Shown here: piece after piece, positions 8,120 through 15,956 of the stretch
Numbering within the stretch: position 1 is the stretch's first letter
Layout of the letters: every line of letters begins with the position of its first letter
From: Bacteroidales bacterium
Lineage (GTDB): Bacteria > Bacteroidota > Bacteroidia > Bacteroidales > Muribaculaceae
NCBI GenBank assembly: GCA_900770215.1
Contig: CAAGJW010000043.1
Span: 1 to 27,774, forward strand
Reading direction: 5' to 3'
Length of the DNA stretch: 27,774 nucleotides
Notes under the pieces: generated by a model
The model's database searches: none
What the model saw: only the letters and a program-made list of their open reading frames with translations
Told to the model about the DNA's origin: nothing
Program-made: the position numbers and the translations under genes

Positions 8120-8729
8120 AGTTGTAGCCTTTCTCCCTGAGCCACTCGATGGCGCGCGGCAGGGCATATTTCATGTTTTTCTCGGCCTTGAGCGAGTCGT
8201 GAAACACGATGATCGAGCCGTTGCGGGCAAAGCGCTTCACGTTGTCGAGCACCTGCTCGCCGTTGAGCTTGCGGCTGTAGTCGTGGCTCACCAGGTCATA
8301 CATCACGATGGTGAACCGTGCACGCAGCACCTTCGACTGGCCGTAGCGTATGAGCCCGTGGGGCGGGCGGAAGAGCACCGAGTGTATGAGCTCGTTGGCC
8401 TTGAACACGTTGTGCAGGTAGGTCTTGGTCGTGACCTTGGCGCCCTGCATGTGGCTCATCGTGTGGTTGCCCACGCTGTGGCCGCGGCGCAGTATCTCCT
8501 GGAAAAGCTCGGAATTGCGCTGCACGTTCTCGCCCACGCAGAAGAAGGTGGCCTTCACCCCATACTTGTCGAGCGTGTCGAGCACCCAGGGCGTGACCTC
8601 GGGAATGGGCCCGTCGTCGAAGGTGAGGTACACCGTGCGGGGGAAAAAGTGGAAACGCCACACCGTCTCGGGAAACAACATGCGGTAAAATAGCGGCGGC
8701 CGCTCAACCAATCGGTCTAAAATGCGCAT
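8100..8729 (-). CDS. Polysaccharide deacetylase (NodB/CE4) family protein
   Basis: A 209-residue carbohydrate esterase family 4 protein, which removes N- or O-acetyl groups from sugar polymers. The NodB motifs are TFDDGP (36-41, D38 base and D39 metal ligand), the metal-binding H89 and H93 in GNHTMSH, RPPHG (121-125), and the C-terminal IVFHDS with H177. Motif 4 is altered: SHDY (148-151) replaces the common D-W pattern. No signal peptide is seen, so export by a standard route is not supported and the substrate (peptidoglycan, capsule or a precursor) is open. The ATG at 8729 is preferred over one 27 codons upstream because the family homology begins shortly after it. The stop overlaps the queG start, so the two are translated from one message. 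Confidence 0.85.
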   Translation of the reverse strand: MRILDRLVERPPLFYRMLFPETVWRFHFFPRTVYLTFDDGPIPEVTPWVLDTLDKYGVKATFFCVGENVQRNSELFQEILRRGHSVGNHTMSHMQGAKVTTKTYLHNVFKANELIHSVLFRPPHGLIRYGQSKVLRARFTIVMYDLVSHDYSRKLNGEQVLDNVKRFARNGSIIVFHDSLKAEKNMKYALPRAIEWLREKGYNFERLPM

Positions 8730-8772
8730 TTTATATCTTTTATAACTTGAATTGGAAGTGTGAATAAAATTT

Positions 8773-8824
8773 ATAAAAAAAGACGAGCGGAGATGAAATA
8801 AATCAAGCAATTCCGCCCGTCTTT
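8773..8824 (-). terminator. Intrinsic terminator of the DUF2723 gene
   Basis: On minus, 8824-8813 (AAAGACGGGCGG) pairs with 8790-8779 (CCGCTCGTCTTT) over 12 bp. One pair is G-U, which is a wobble only on the minus strand. The loop is 22 bases, and the stem is followed directly by a run of T. It begins about 15 bases after the stop at 8840 and separates DUF2723 from the deacetylase-queG pair. Confidence 0.8.
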
Positions 8825-8839
8825 GAAAGATTTCAGCTA

Positions 8840-11800
8840 TTACTGGCGCTGGTCGTCGCCCTCGCTGCCGTTGCCACCAGGCATGCCCTGCAAGCCCATG
8901 AGCGGGTTGCTGTTGCCGTCCTGGTCGCCGCCGCCGTTGGGGTCCTGCCCAGGCATGCCCTGCCCGCCTTGGGGGGCAGTACTGTCCATGGCAGCCGCTG
9001 CGGCACGCTGAGCCTGTATCATGCTTTGCTGCTGGTACATCTGCTGCTGGCGCAAGAGAGCCTTGATGTCGTACTCAACCTGGTTGGTATTCACACCGTG
9101 GGCCTTGAGCTTCTGCAGCAAGGCGTTGTAGCCGCCGGCATTGATCTGCTTGTAGTACATCATGAGCTGCGGATAGAAGGAGTTGCACACGTTGCGGTCC
9201 TGGTCGCACATGTCGAGCCCGTCGGGCAGCGAGGCCTTGAACTTGAGCCACTGCGAGTAGCGCATGGCATCCTGCTCGAGCAGGGCCACGGCCTTGGCGT
9301 GCAGGTCGGGGCGGCTGGCCGTCTTGCTCAGCCGCTCATACACCTGGCTCATGGCCATCTTGGCGCTGATGTAGCTGTCGTTGAAGATCACAAACGAGTA
9401 GGGGCACACGCGCTCGGGCATCTTCTTGACCATGAGGTCGAGCACGTTGAGTGCCATCTGCACGCGCTGCTGTGCCTGGGCCTTGTCGCCGGCCAGCTTG
9501 AAGGTGTCGGCCTCGTTGGCCAGGTCGCCGGCCAGGTTGATCATCTGGCTGCGAGTGGTCGATACCATGCGGCGCACGGTCTCGTCGAGGTAGAGCTTCT
9601 TCTCGGCACCGGGCTGGTCGAGACCGCCCCAGCGGAAGCGCTCGGTCACGTTGCGATACATCGTGTCGGTGTTGCACACGGGGTCCTGGCCCATGCTCTG
9701 CGTGCGCAGCGGGGTGATCTGGTAGGCCATGCCCGTGTTCTGCAGGTAGGGCGAGTAGACGGCATAGAGGCGGTTGTCGACCGTGCAGGCAAAGTAGCAC
9801 GGGCGCTTCCAGCCACCCTTGATGCTGGCGTTGATGATGTCGAGGGCCATCAGGTCGCTCGAGGTGAGCTGAATGCTCTGCTCGCCAGCGTGGGCAGCCT
9901 TCAGGTCGATGTCGATGTTGCTCTGTGCCTGGTCGGCCTGGCTCTTCTTGATGATGCCGGCAGCCACTGCAGCGTCAACGTTGGCCGGGATGTAGAGGTT
10001 GGCCGAGGGCAGGTGGCCGGTCACGTGGCCATCGTCGCTCACGTCGCTGTCGTTGCCGTAGTCCTTCTTCAGGGCCTGGTCCACACTCATCTTCATGTCG
10101 ATGTCGTCGCCGTCGACCAGGTTGCCCTGGCGCGAGTCATAGGCATAGGTGGTGGGGCCGGCCAGCATGGGCAGCGGCTTGGAGTTGTAGGCGGCACGCT
10201 GCATCTGCGAGATATACCAGTCGGTAGCCAGGTAGGAGAGGTTCACCACGCGCACGTCGGTGCGGTAGCCCTCCACCTCCTGCAGGTACCACAGCGGGAA
10301 GGTGTCGTTGTCGCCGTTGGTGAAGATGATGCCGTTGGGCGCCACGCTCGACAGGTAGTTCATGCCGAAGTCGTGGCAGGCATAGCGGTTGGAGCGGTCA
10401 TGGTCGTCCCACGTCTGGCTCACCATCTGCAAGGGTACCAGCAGGCCTATCACGGCAGCCACCACAGCCATGGCCAGGGCAGGGGCGCTCGAGCTGGCCT
10501 GGCGGTCGAGCTCGATGGCATCGGCCTGGGTCTTGGCCGTCTTGCCGCGCTTGAGCAGCCACACCACAGCACGCCACAGTCCGGCCACACCCATGCCTAT
10601 CCATATGGCATAGGCATAGAACGAGCCGGCATAGGCGTAGTCGCGCTCACGCGGCTGCAACGGCGGCTGGTTGAGGTAGAGCACAATGGCGATGCCCGTC
10701 ATGAAGAACAGGAAAAACACCACCCAGAATTGCTCGATGCCGCGCTTGCCGGCAAAGGCTTGCCACAGCAGGCCGATGATGCCCAGCAGCAGCGGCAGGC
10801 AGTAGAACACGTTGTGGCCTTTGTTGCCCGTGGTGTAGTCGGTGGGCATGAGGCTCTGGTCGCCCAGGCGGGCGTTGTCGATGGCCGGGATGCCCGATAT
10901 CCAGTTGCCGCGGGTCACGTCGCCGCTCTGGCCGTTGAGGCCCTGTATGTCGTTCTGGCGGCCGGCAAAGTTCCACATGAAGTAGCGGAAGTACATGTAG
11001 TTGAGCTGGTAGCCAAAGAAGAAGTCAAGATTGTCGCCAAACGAGGGCTTGGGCAACAGCTGCTGCGACTGCTGGAAGCGCGTGTCGGGGTTGCCATTGG
11101 CGTCGACCACGATGGTGGCCAGCACGTTGTCGAAGGGGTTCTCCTGCACGTTGAAGTAGCTGTTGTAGTAGTCGGCATGCTGGGCCGACCACACGCGCGG
11201 AAACACCATGCACATCTCGCTGGGATACACCAGGTCGCCGTTGTAGCCCTTCTTGATATACTTGTCGGACTGGCTGGCACTGGTCTTCACCACGCGGGCA
11301 TATTGTGCCTGGCCCTTGGTCATGCGGGCTGTGGCGCGGCCGCTCTCGTCGCTCTGGTACTGCGGCGTGGTGGCCGTGTAGACCTGGCCGTAGAGCAGCG
11401 GCGTCTTGCCATACTGGTCGCGGCTCAGGTAGCCCGAGAGGGCAAACATGCTGTTGGGCGAGTTCTCGTCGAGCGGCGTGTTGGCATTGCTGCGCACGAT
11501 GATGAGCGAGTAGCACGTGAAGCCTATGAATATCATCAAGATGCACAGTATCACGTTGCTGAAGATGCGCACCGGCACCTTCTTCATGAAGCGGAACAGG
11601 TACAGGCCCAGCGCCACAAGGATGACGACGGGAATGAGCATGCTCTCGCCAATGAACGGAATGCCCGACATGAAGATGCTCAAGAAGAACGACCACGATA
11701 TGGCCTTGTCGCTGCCGCCGCGGTACAGCTCATAGATGCACCACCCGAAGGCGGCCAGCGTGAGCACGGCATAGACCACAACACCCACGTTGTAGGGCAT

Positions 11801-12577
11801 GCCCAGCACGTTGACAAAGAAATAGTCGAAGTAGCCGCCCAGCTCCACAAAGCCTGGCTCCAAGCCCCACAAGATGAGCACAATGGCCACACACGAGACG
11901 GCCAGCGTGATGAGCGACCCCTTCACCGTGCTGTGACTGGCGTTGCGGTAGTAGAACACCAGGGCAATGGCCGGGATGCACAGCAGGTTGAGCAAGTGCA
12001 CACCCAGCGAGAAGCCAAACACATAGGCGATGAGGATAATCCACCGGTCGCTCTGCGGCTGGTCGGCCCGGTTCTCCCACTTGAGTATGAGCCAGAACAC
12101 CAGCGCCGTGCAGAACGACGAGAAGGCATACACCTCGGCCTCGACGGCCGAGAACCAGAACGTGTCGCTCCACGTGTAGGCCAGGGCACCGCACACGCCG
12201 CTGCCCATCACCACCAAGTATTGTGCAAGGCTCATCTCGTCTTCCTTGCCGTCGCCCACCACCAGCTTCTTCACCAGGTGGGTGATCGTCCAAAACAGGA
12301 GCAGAATGGTGGCAGCGCTCAGCAGCGCCGACATCGAGTTTACACACTTGGCCACTTTCATCACATCGCCGCCGGCAAAGTTGGCGGCAAAGCGTCCGGC
12401 CAAAATAAAGATGGGGTTGCCAGGCGGGTGACCCACCTCGCTCTTGAACGCCTGAGCCACAAACTCAGGGCAGTCCCAGTAACTCGCCGTTGGCTCGATG
12501 GTCGACAAGTAGGTGAATGCCGCCACCGCAAAGATGATCCAACCCAGCGTGTTGTTGATAATGTTGTATTTCTTCAT
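8840..12577 (-). CDS. DUF2723 multi-pass membrane protein, probable GT-C glycosyltransferase
   Basis: A 1245-residue inner-membrane protein of the DUF2723 family (PF11028), widespread in Bacteroidota and related in fold to GT-C protein O-mannosyltransferases. The diagnostic motif SYWDCPEFVAQAFKSEVGHP lies at 32-51, where D35 and E38 match the acidic residues expected in the first external loop. About ten or more hydrophobic helices fill residues 10-350, with four more between about 590 and 720. A soluble C-terminal half follows, containing FTNGDNDTFPLWYLQEVEGYRTDVRVVNLSYL, broken here into family-typical pieces: NGDNDTFPLWYLQ, then RVVNLSYL, then WYISQM. Residues 1176-1245 form an odd Gln-, Gly-, Met- and Pro-rich tail. 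It appears to be a single-gene unit with its own promoter and terminator. The acceptor is unknown; O-glycosylation of exported proteins is a reasonable inference. Confidence 0.88.
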   Translation of the reverse strand: MKKYNIINNTLGWIIFAVAAFTYLSTIEPTASYWDCPEFVAQAFKSEVGHPPGNPIFILAGRFAANFAGGDVMKVAKCVNSMSALLSAATILLLFWTITHLVKKLVVGDGKEDEMSLAQYLVVMGSGVCGALAYTWSDTFWFSAVEAEVYAFSSFCTALVFWLILKWENRADQPQSDRWIILIAYVFGFSLGVHLLNLLCIPAIALVFYYRNASHSTVKGSLITLAVSCVAIVLILWGLEPGFVELGGYFDYFFVNVLGMPYNVGVVVYAVLTLAAFGWCIYELYRGGSDKAISWSFFLSIFMSGIPFIGESMLIPVVILVALGLYLFRFMKKVPVRIFSNVILCILMIFIGFTCYSLIIVRSNANTPLDENSPNSMFALSGYLSRDQYGKTPLLYGQVYTATTPQYQSDESGRATARMTKGQAQYARVVKTSASQSDKYIKKGYNGDLVYPSEMCMVFPRVWSAQHADYYNSYFNVQENPFDNVLATIVVDANGNPDTRFQQSQQLLPKPSFGDNLDFFFGYQLNYMYFRYFMWNFAGRQNDIQGLNGQSGDVTRGNWISGIPAIDNARLGDQSLMPTDYTTGNKGHNVFYCLPLLLGIIGLLWQAFAGKRGIEQFWVVFFLFFMTGIAIVLYLNQPPLQPRERDYAYAGSFYAYAIWIGMGVAGLWRAVVWLLKRGKTAKTQADAIELDRQASSSAPALAMAVVAAVIGLLVPLQMVSQTWDDHDRSNRYACHDFGMNYLSSVAPNGIIFTNGDNDTFPLWYLQEVEGYRTDVRVVNLSYLATDWYISQMQRAAYNSKPLPMLAGPTTYAYDSRQGNLVDGDDIDMKMSVDQALKKDYGNDSDVSDDGHVTGHLPSANLYIPANVDAAVAAGIIKKSQADQAQSNIDIDLKAAHAGEQSIQLTSSDLMALDIINASIKGGWKRPCYFACTVDNRLYAVYSPYLQNTGMAYQITPLRTQSMGQDPVCNTDTMYRNVTERFRWGGLDQPGAEKKLYLDETVRRMVSTTRSQMINLAGDLANEADTFKLAGDKAQAQQRVQMALNVLDLMVKKMPERVCPYSFVIFNDSYISAKMAMSQVYERLSKTASRPDLHAKAVALLEQDAMRYSQWLKFKASLPDGLDMCDQDRNVCNSFYPQLMMYYKQINAGGYNALLQKLKAHGVNTNQVEYDIKALLRQQQMYQQQSMIQAQRAAAAAMDSTAPQGGQGMPGQDPNGGGDQDGNSNPLMGLQGMPGGNGSEGDDQRQ

Positions 12578-12666
12578 CGGTTGTTGATGATTAAACTATG
12601 ATATGTTTTGAAATGTTTTTTCTCAAAACCTGTGTTATGTGGCTGGAAAATGCCTACACAATCGTG

Positions 12667-12674
12667 CAAAGATA
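12667..12674 (-). promoter_or_regulatory. Bacteroidota -7 box upstream of the DUF2723 gene
   Basis: TATCTTTG on minus matches TAnnTTTG, giving a start near 12660 and a leader of about 83 bases. The -33 zone is AT-rich with no exact TTTG. An imperfect palindrome AATTTTCTGAAAAATT lies just upstream. Confidence 0.5.
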
Positions 12675-12860
12675 ACTATAATTTTCTGAAAAATTGTAGC
12701 TCGTCCCCACACAACCATGATTTTAAACCTTTTTCACCCGCACCCGCGCCCTGAAGGGGCCGCCTGCCCGCTGCATCGACCCCGCGCAAGTAGATAGTGA
12801 AGCATGATAGCGCAGAACCGGCACATTGTGGCACTACACCGCTAGGAGATGGGTGATAAC

Positions 12861-12969
12861 TCTGCCACCCCTACGGGGCTTGCCTGGGCGGGGAGGACCG
12901 CTATGCAGGGGTTACGCGCTGTCGCGCTCCACCGCCTGCCTAAAATCTGCCACCCCTACGGGGCTTGCC
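12861..12969 (-). repeat. Repeat island C, left arm: M2-M1-M2, minus orientation
   Basis: Part of the 949-bp gene-free gap 12578-13526. Read on minus: M2 (12969-12946) carrying the hairpin CCCGTAGGGG, four to five spacer bases, M1 (12940-12905) with GGCAGGCGGTGGAGCG and a CGACAG-looped GC stem, a 20-base spacer, then a second M2 (12884-12861). The two M2 copies are identical over 28 bases. This arm points away from the plus-oriented arm at 13072-13230. From 12720 to 12860 I see only GC-rich unassigned sequence. Confidence 0.8.
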
Positions 12970-13071
12970 TGGGTGAGAGCGGTGTGGATGTCGTTGATGC
13001 ATTGTAATTTTTTTGGGGTTTTATGGTTGATTGCACCCCAATCGCCTGGTGGCGGACGTGGCGGTAGCCAG

Positions 13072-13230
13072 TGAAACGGGCGACACAGCGACGGGCAGGT
13101 GGTGGAGCGAGCCCTTGGGGCGAGCGAAACCCCTGTAAAACAGCATCATTCACCCCTGGCAAGCCCCGCTAGGCGGCGGCAGAGTTTAGGCAGGCGGTGG
13201 AGCGAGCCCACAGGGCGAGCGCAACCCCTG
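13072..13230 (+). repeat. Repeat island C, right arm: two M2-M1 units, plus orientation
   Basis: A partial M2 (GTGAAACGGGCGACACAG, from about 13070) is followed by M1 at 13094-13135 with the stem GCCC-TTG-GGGC, a spacer resembling those of island E (CAGCATCATTC), M2 at 13158-13184, and M1 at 13189-13230 with the stem GCCC-ACA-GGGC. The unit period is 95 bp. An AT-rich stretch (12986-13065) separates the two diverging arms. An M4 tail follows to 13283. Confidence 0.8.
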
Positions 13231-13283
13231 CTTGCACACCGCATCGATACCAAACATTGCCACTACTGCAGCGGGCGCATAAA

Positions 13284-13433
13284 ATAAAAGTGCACTTTTT
13301 CACAAAAGCACACTTTCATCATAACCAAAATTCAAGTATATAATTTTTGTTGTTCGTCCTATTTTATTGTCATGTGTAGTTCTTCTCGATTAGCATCACA
13401 AAGATAGTGCACATTTCTAACTTTTCATCAAAA
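13284..13433 (-). ncRNA. Possible small transcript in the AT-rich half of the der/DUF2723 gap
   Basis: On minus, TTTG (13433-13430) and TATCTTTG (13407-13400) form a -33/-7 pair with a 22-bp spacer, and no gene follows. About 80-110 bases downstream lie an imperfect hairpin region, the 14-bp perfect palindrome AAAAGTGCACTTTT (about 13286-13299) and a T-rich stretch that could end transcription. Only trivial reading frames (under 20 codons) occur. This could be a short regulatory RNA, an unrecognised tiny gene or a chance promoter match. The remaining bases up to 13526 show nothing recognisable except a short GC hairpin near 13505-13522, just after der. Confidence 0.25.
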
Positions 13434-13526
13434 AAAGTGCTAAAAAACAATCAATAAATTATAACAAACATTAAAACCACACACACCTTCAATGCACCAT
13501 CGTGGCAGCGGCGTGCCGCGGCGTGC

Positions 13527-14840
13527 TCACTTCTGCCTGAAAAACAGGTTGATAGGAGTGCCAGTGAAATTCCAGCGCTCGCGTATCTGGTTCTCGAGAT
13601 AGCGCTTGTAGGGGTCCTTGATCCACTGCGGCAGGTTGCAGAAGAAGACAAAGGTGGGCACCTTGGCCTCCTTGAGCATGGTCACATACTTGATCTTCAC
13701 GAGCTTGCCCTTGGTGGCAGGGGGCGGGTAGGCGCCTATGATTTCCTGCATGGCGTTGTTGAGCTGCGAGGTGGGGATGATGCGCTTGCGGTTTTCTTGC
13801 ACGTTGATGGCCTCTTGCAGCACCTTGAAGATGCGCTGCTTGGTGAGCGCCGACCCGAAGATGATGGGGAAGTCGGTGAACGGGGCAAAGCGCGCCCTGA
13901 TGGTCTGCTCCATGTAGTCGATGCTCTTCATGCTCTTGTCGTGGGCAATGTCCCACTTGTTGACCAGCACCACGAGGCCCTTGCGGTTTTTCTCGATGAT
14001 CGAGAAGATGTTCACGTCCTGGCTCTCGATGCCGCGTGTGGCGTCGATGATGAGGATGCACACGTCGCTATACTCGATGGCGCGTATCGAGCGCAGCACC
14101 GAGTAGTACTCGATGTCCTCGTTCACCTTGTTCTTCTTGCGTATGCCGGCCGTGTCGACCAGGTAGAAGTCGAAGCCAAACTTGTTGTAGCGCGAGTAGA
14201 TGCTGTCGCGCGTGGTGCCGGCAATGTCGGTCACGATGTTGCGCTGCTCGTCCATGAGCGCGTTGATGAGCGACGACTTGCCGGCATTGGGCCGCCCCAC
14301 GATGGCAAAGCGGGGCAGGCTCTCGTCGACGCTCTCCACCTCCTCCTTGGGCATGCGGCGCACCACCTCGTCGAGCAGGTCGCCCGTGCCCGTGCCGTTG
14401 ATGGCCGATATCGAGAAAGGCTGCCCCAGGCCCAGCGAGTAGAACTCGGCCTCGGCATAGAGGCCCTCGTTGTTGTCGTCCTTGTTGGTGACCACAATCA
14501 CGGGCTTGTTGCTGCGGCGCAGTATCGAGGCCACCATCTGGTCGAGGTCGGTCACGCCGCCCTTGATGTCGACCATAAACAGGATCACGTCGGCCTCGTC
14601 GATGGCCAGCTGCACCTGCTTGTTGATTTCGCCCTCAAAGATGTCGTCGCTGTTCACCACCCAGCCGCCGGTGTCGACCACCGACATTTCCATGCCGTTC
14701 CACTCGGTCTTGCCATACTGGCGGTCGCGCGTGGTGCCGCTCGTGTCGTTGACAATGGCGGCACGCGTCTTGGTCAGGCGGTTAAACAGGGTTGACTTGC
14801 CCACGTTGGGGCGTCCCACTATTGCTATTAATCTTCCCAT
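13527..14840 (-). CDS. der: Ribosome biogenesis GTPase Der (EngA)
   Basis: A 437-residue double GTPase needed for 50S subunit maturation in the cytoplasm. The first G domain has GRPNVGKS (9-16), SGTTRD (34-39), DTGG (56-59) and NKDD (119-122). The second has GRPNAGKS (182-189), AGTTRD (207-212), DTAG (229-232) and NKWD (294-297). A KH-like C-terminal domain follows from about 355 and ends in the usual basic stretch with NFTGTPINLFFRQK. Length is standard. The ATG at 14840 directly precedes the first beta strand. It is the last gene of the DUF177-rpmF-fabH-era-der series, 47 bp after era. Confidence 0.98.
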   Translation of the reverse strand: MGRLIAIVGRPNVGKSTLFNRLTKTRAAIVNDTSGTTRDRQYGKTEWNGMEMSVVDTGGWVVNSDDIFEGEINKQVQLAIDEADVILFMVDIKGGVTDLDQMVASILRRSNKPVIVVTNKDDNNEGLYAEAEFYSLGLGQPFSISAINGTGTGDLLDEVVRRMPKEEVESVDESLPRFAIVGRPNAGKSSLINALMDEQRNIVTDIAGTTRDSIYSRYNKFGFDFYLVDTAGIRKKNKVNEDIEYYSVLRSIRAIEYSDVCILIIDATRGIESQDVNIFSIIEKNRKGLVVLVNKWDIAHDKSMKSIDYMEQTIRARFAPFTDFPIIFGSALTKQRIFKVLQEAINVQENRKRIIPTSQLNNAMQEIIGAYPPPATKGKLVKIKYVTMLKEAKVPTFVFFCNLPQWIKDPYKRYLENQIRERWNFTGTPINLFFRQK

Positions 14841-14887
14841 GTACTATGATTTTCTTTATTTATTTCTGTGTGATGCTGAATTTTGCA

Positions 14888-15772
14888 TTATTCAATGTAG
14901 CCGAAGGCCTTGAGCTTGGCCTCCTGGTTGCGCCAGTCCTTCTCGACCTTCACATAGAGCTGCAGGTACACGTGCTTGCCGAAGAATTTCTCGATGTCCT
15001 TGCGGGCCTCGATGCCCACGCGCTTGAGCTTGCTGCCGCCATGCCCTATGATGATGCCCTTCTGGCTCTCGCGCTCCACATAGATCACGGCCATGATGTG
15101 TATCTCGCTCTCGCTCTCCTGGAACTGCTCCACAATCACCTGCGTGGCATAGGGCACCTCCTTGTCGTAGTCGAGCAGTATCTTCTCGCGCACGATTTCG
15201 GTCACAAAGAAGCGGCTCGAGCGGTCGGTGAGGGCGTCTTTGCCAAAGTAGGGCGGGTTCTCGGGCAGCAGCTCCACGATGCGGCGCATGAGCTGGTCGA
15301 CGTTGAAGTTCACCTTGGCACTGGTGGGGAATATCTCGGCCTGGGGCAGCAGCCCTCGCCACTTGTCGACTATGGCCTCGAGCTGCTGCTGGCCGCCCGT
15401 GAGCAGGTCGATCTTGTTGATGACCAGCAGTATGGGTATCTTCTCCCTGGCCACCTTGGCGAGGAAGTCCATGTTCTTGGTGGCATCTTCCACCACGTCG
15501 GTCACATAGAGCAGGATGTCGGCGTCGACCAGGGCGCCCTTGGAATACTCCAGCATGCTCTCTTGCAGCTTAAACTTGGGCTTGAGCACGCCAGGCGTGT
15601 CGCTAAACACGATCTGGTAGTCGTCGCCGTTCACGATGCCCATGATGCGGTGGCGGGTGGTCTGCGACTTGTTGGTGATGATCGACAGGCGCTCGCCCAC
15701 CAGCAGGTTGCTCAAGGTCGACTTGCCCACGTTGGGGTTGCCCACTATGTTTACAAATCCGGCTCTATGCAT
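14888..15772 (-). CDS. era: GTPase Era
   Basis: A 294-residue GTPase that binds the 3' end of 16S rRNA and checks 30S assembly. G motifs are GNPNVGKS (11-18), SQTTRH with the switch threonines at 38-39, DTPG (58-61) and NKID (119-122). The C-terminal KH domain carries the RNA-binding loop GHGG (243-246) in IIIGHGGSKLKRVG. Length and domain order are those of the family. It lies 184 bp downstream of fabH, a gap that contains two hairpins, and 47 bp upstream of der. I found no convincing TAnnTTTG box for era, so it is probably read from upstream or from an atypical promoter. Confidence 0.98.
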   Translation of the reverse strand: MHRAGFVNIVGNPNVGKSTLSNLLVGERLSIITNKSQTTRHRIMGIVNGDDYQIVFSDTPGVLKPKFKLQESMLEYSKGALVDADILLYVTDVVEDATKNMDFLAKVAREKIPILLVINKIDLLTGGQQQLEAIVDKWRGLLPQAEIFPTSAKVNFNVDQLMRRIVELLPENPPYFGKDALTDRSSRFFVTEIVREKILLDYDKEVPYATQVIVEQFQESESEIHIMAVIYVERESQKGIIIGHGGSKLKRVGIEARKDIEKFFGKHVYLQLYVKVEKDWRNQEAKLKAFGYIE

Positions 15773-15860
15773 TGCTGTGTTGTGTTATGTTGTGATTTAC
15801 TATATATATACCTTTTGCCAGGGACCATAACCGAGCCCCACGTCTTTAAAAATACGACAA

Positions 15861-15942
15861 AAATGCATCGCTTGTCCAGAGGTGTGGTGGCGTGATGCAT
15901 TTCTATCGTGGTTCACCGCCGCTCCTTTATCGAGGGGCGGTG
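15861..15942 (-). terminator. Two hairpins between fabH and era
   Basis: The first, nearest fabH, pairs 15936-15942 with 15914-15920 (CACCGCC/GGCGGTG, 7 bp) plus three inner pairs; no T run follows it. The second pairs 15894-15902 with 15861-15869 (AAATGCATC/GATGCATTT, 9 bp, 24-base loop) and on minus runs on into TTTTTG. Together they may weaken read-through from fabH to era. Neither is a textbook terminator. Confidence 0.35.
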
Positions 15943-15956
15943 AGAAGTATTCAACA

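Noticed and set aside
8969..12601. A 1210-codon open frame on plus opposite the DUF2723 gene
   Set aside because: It is the antisense shadow of a GC-rich gene; its translation is rich in His, Val, Ala, Gln and Gly without domains, and the minus frame has clear family motifs.
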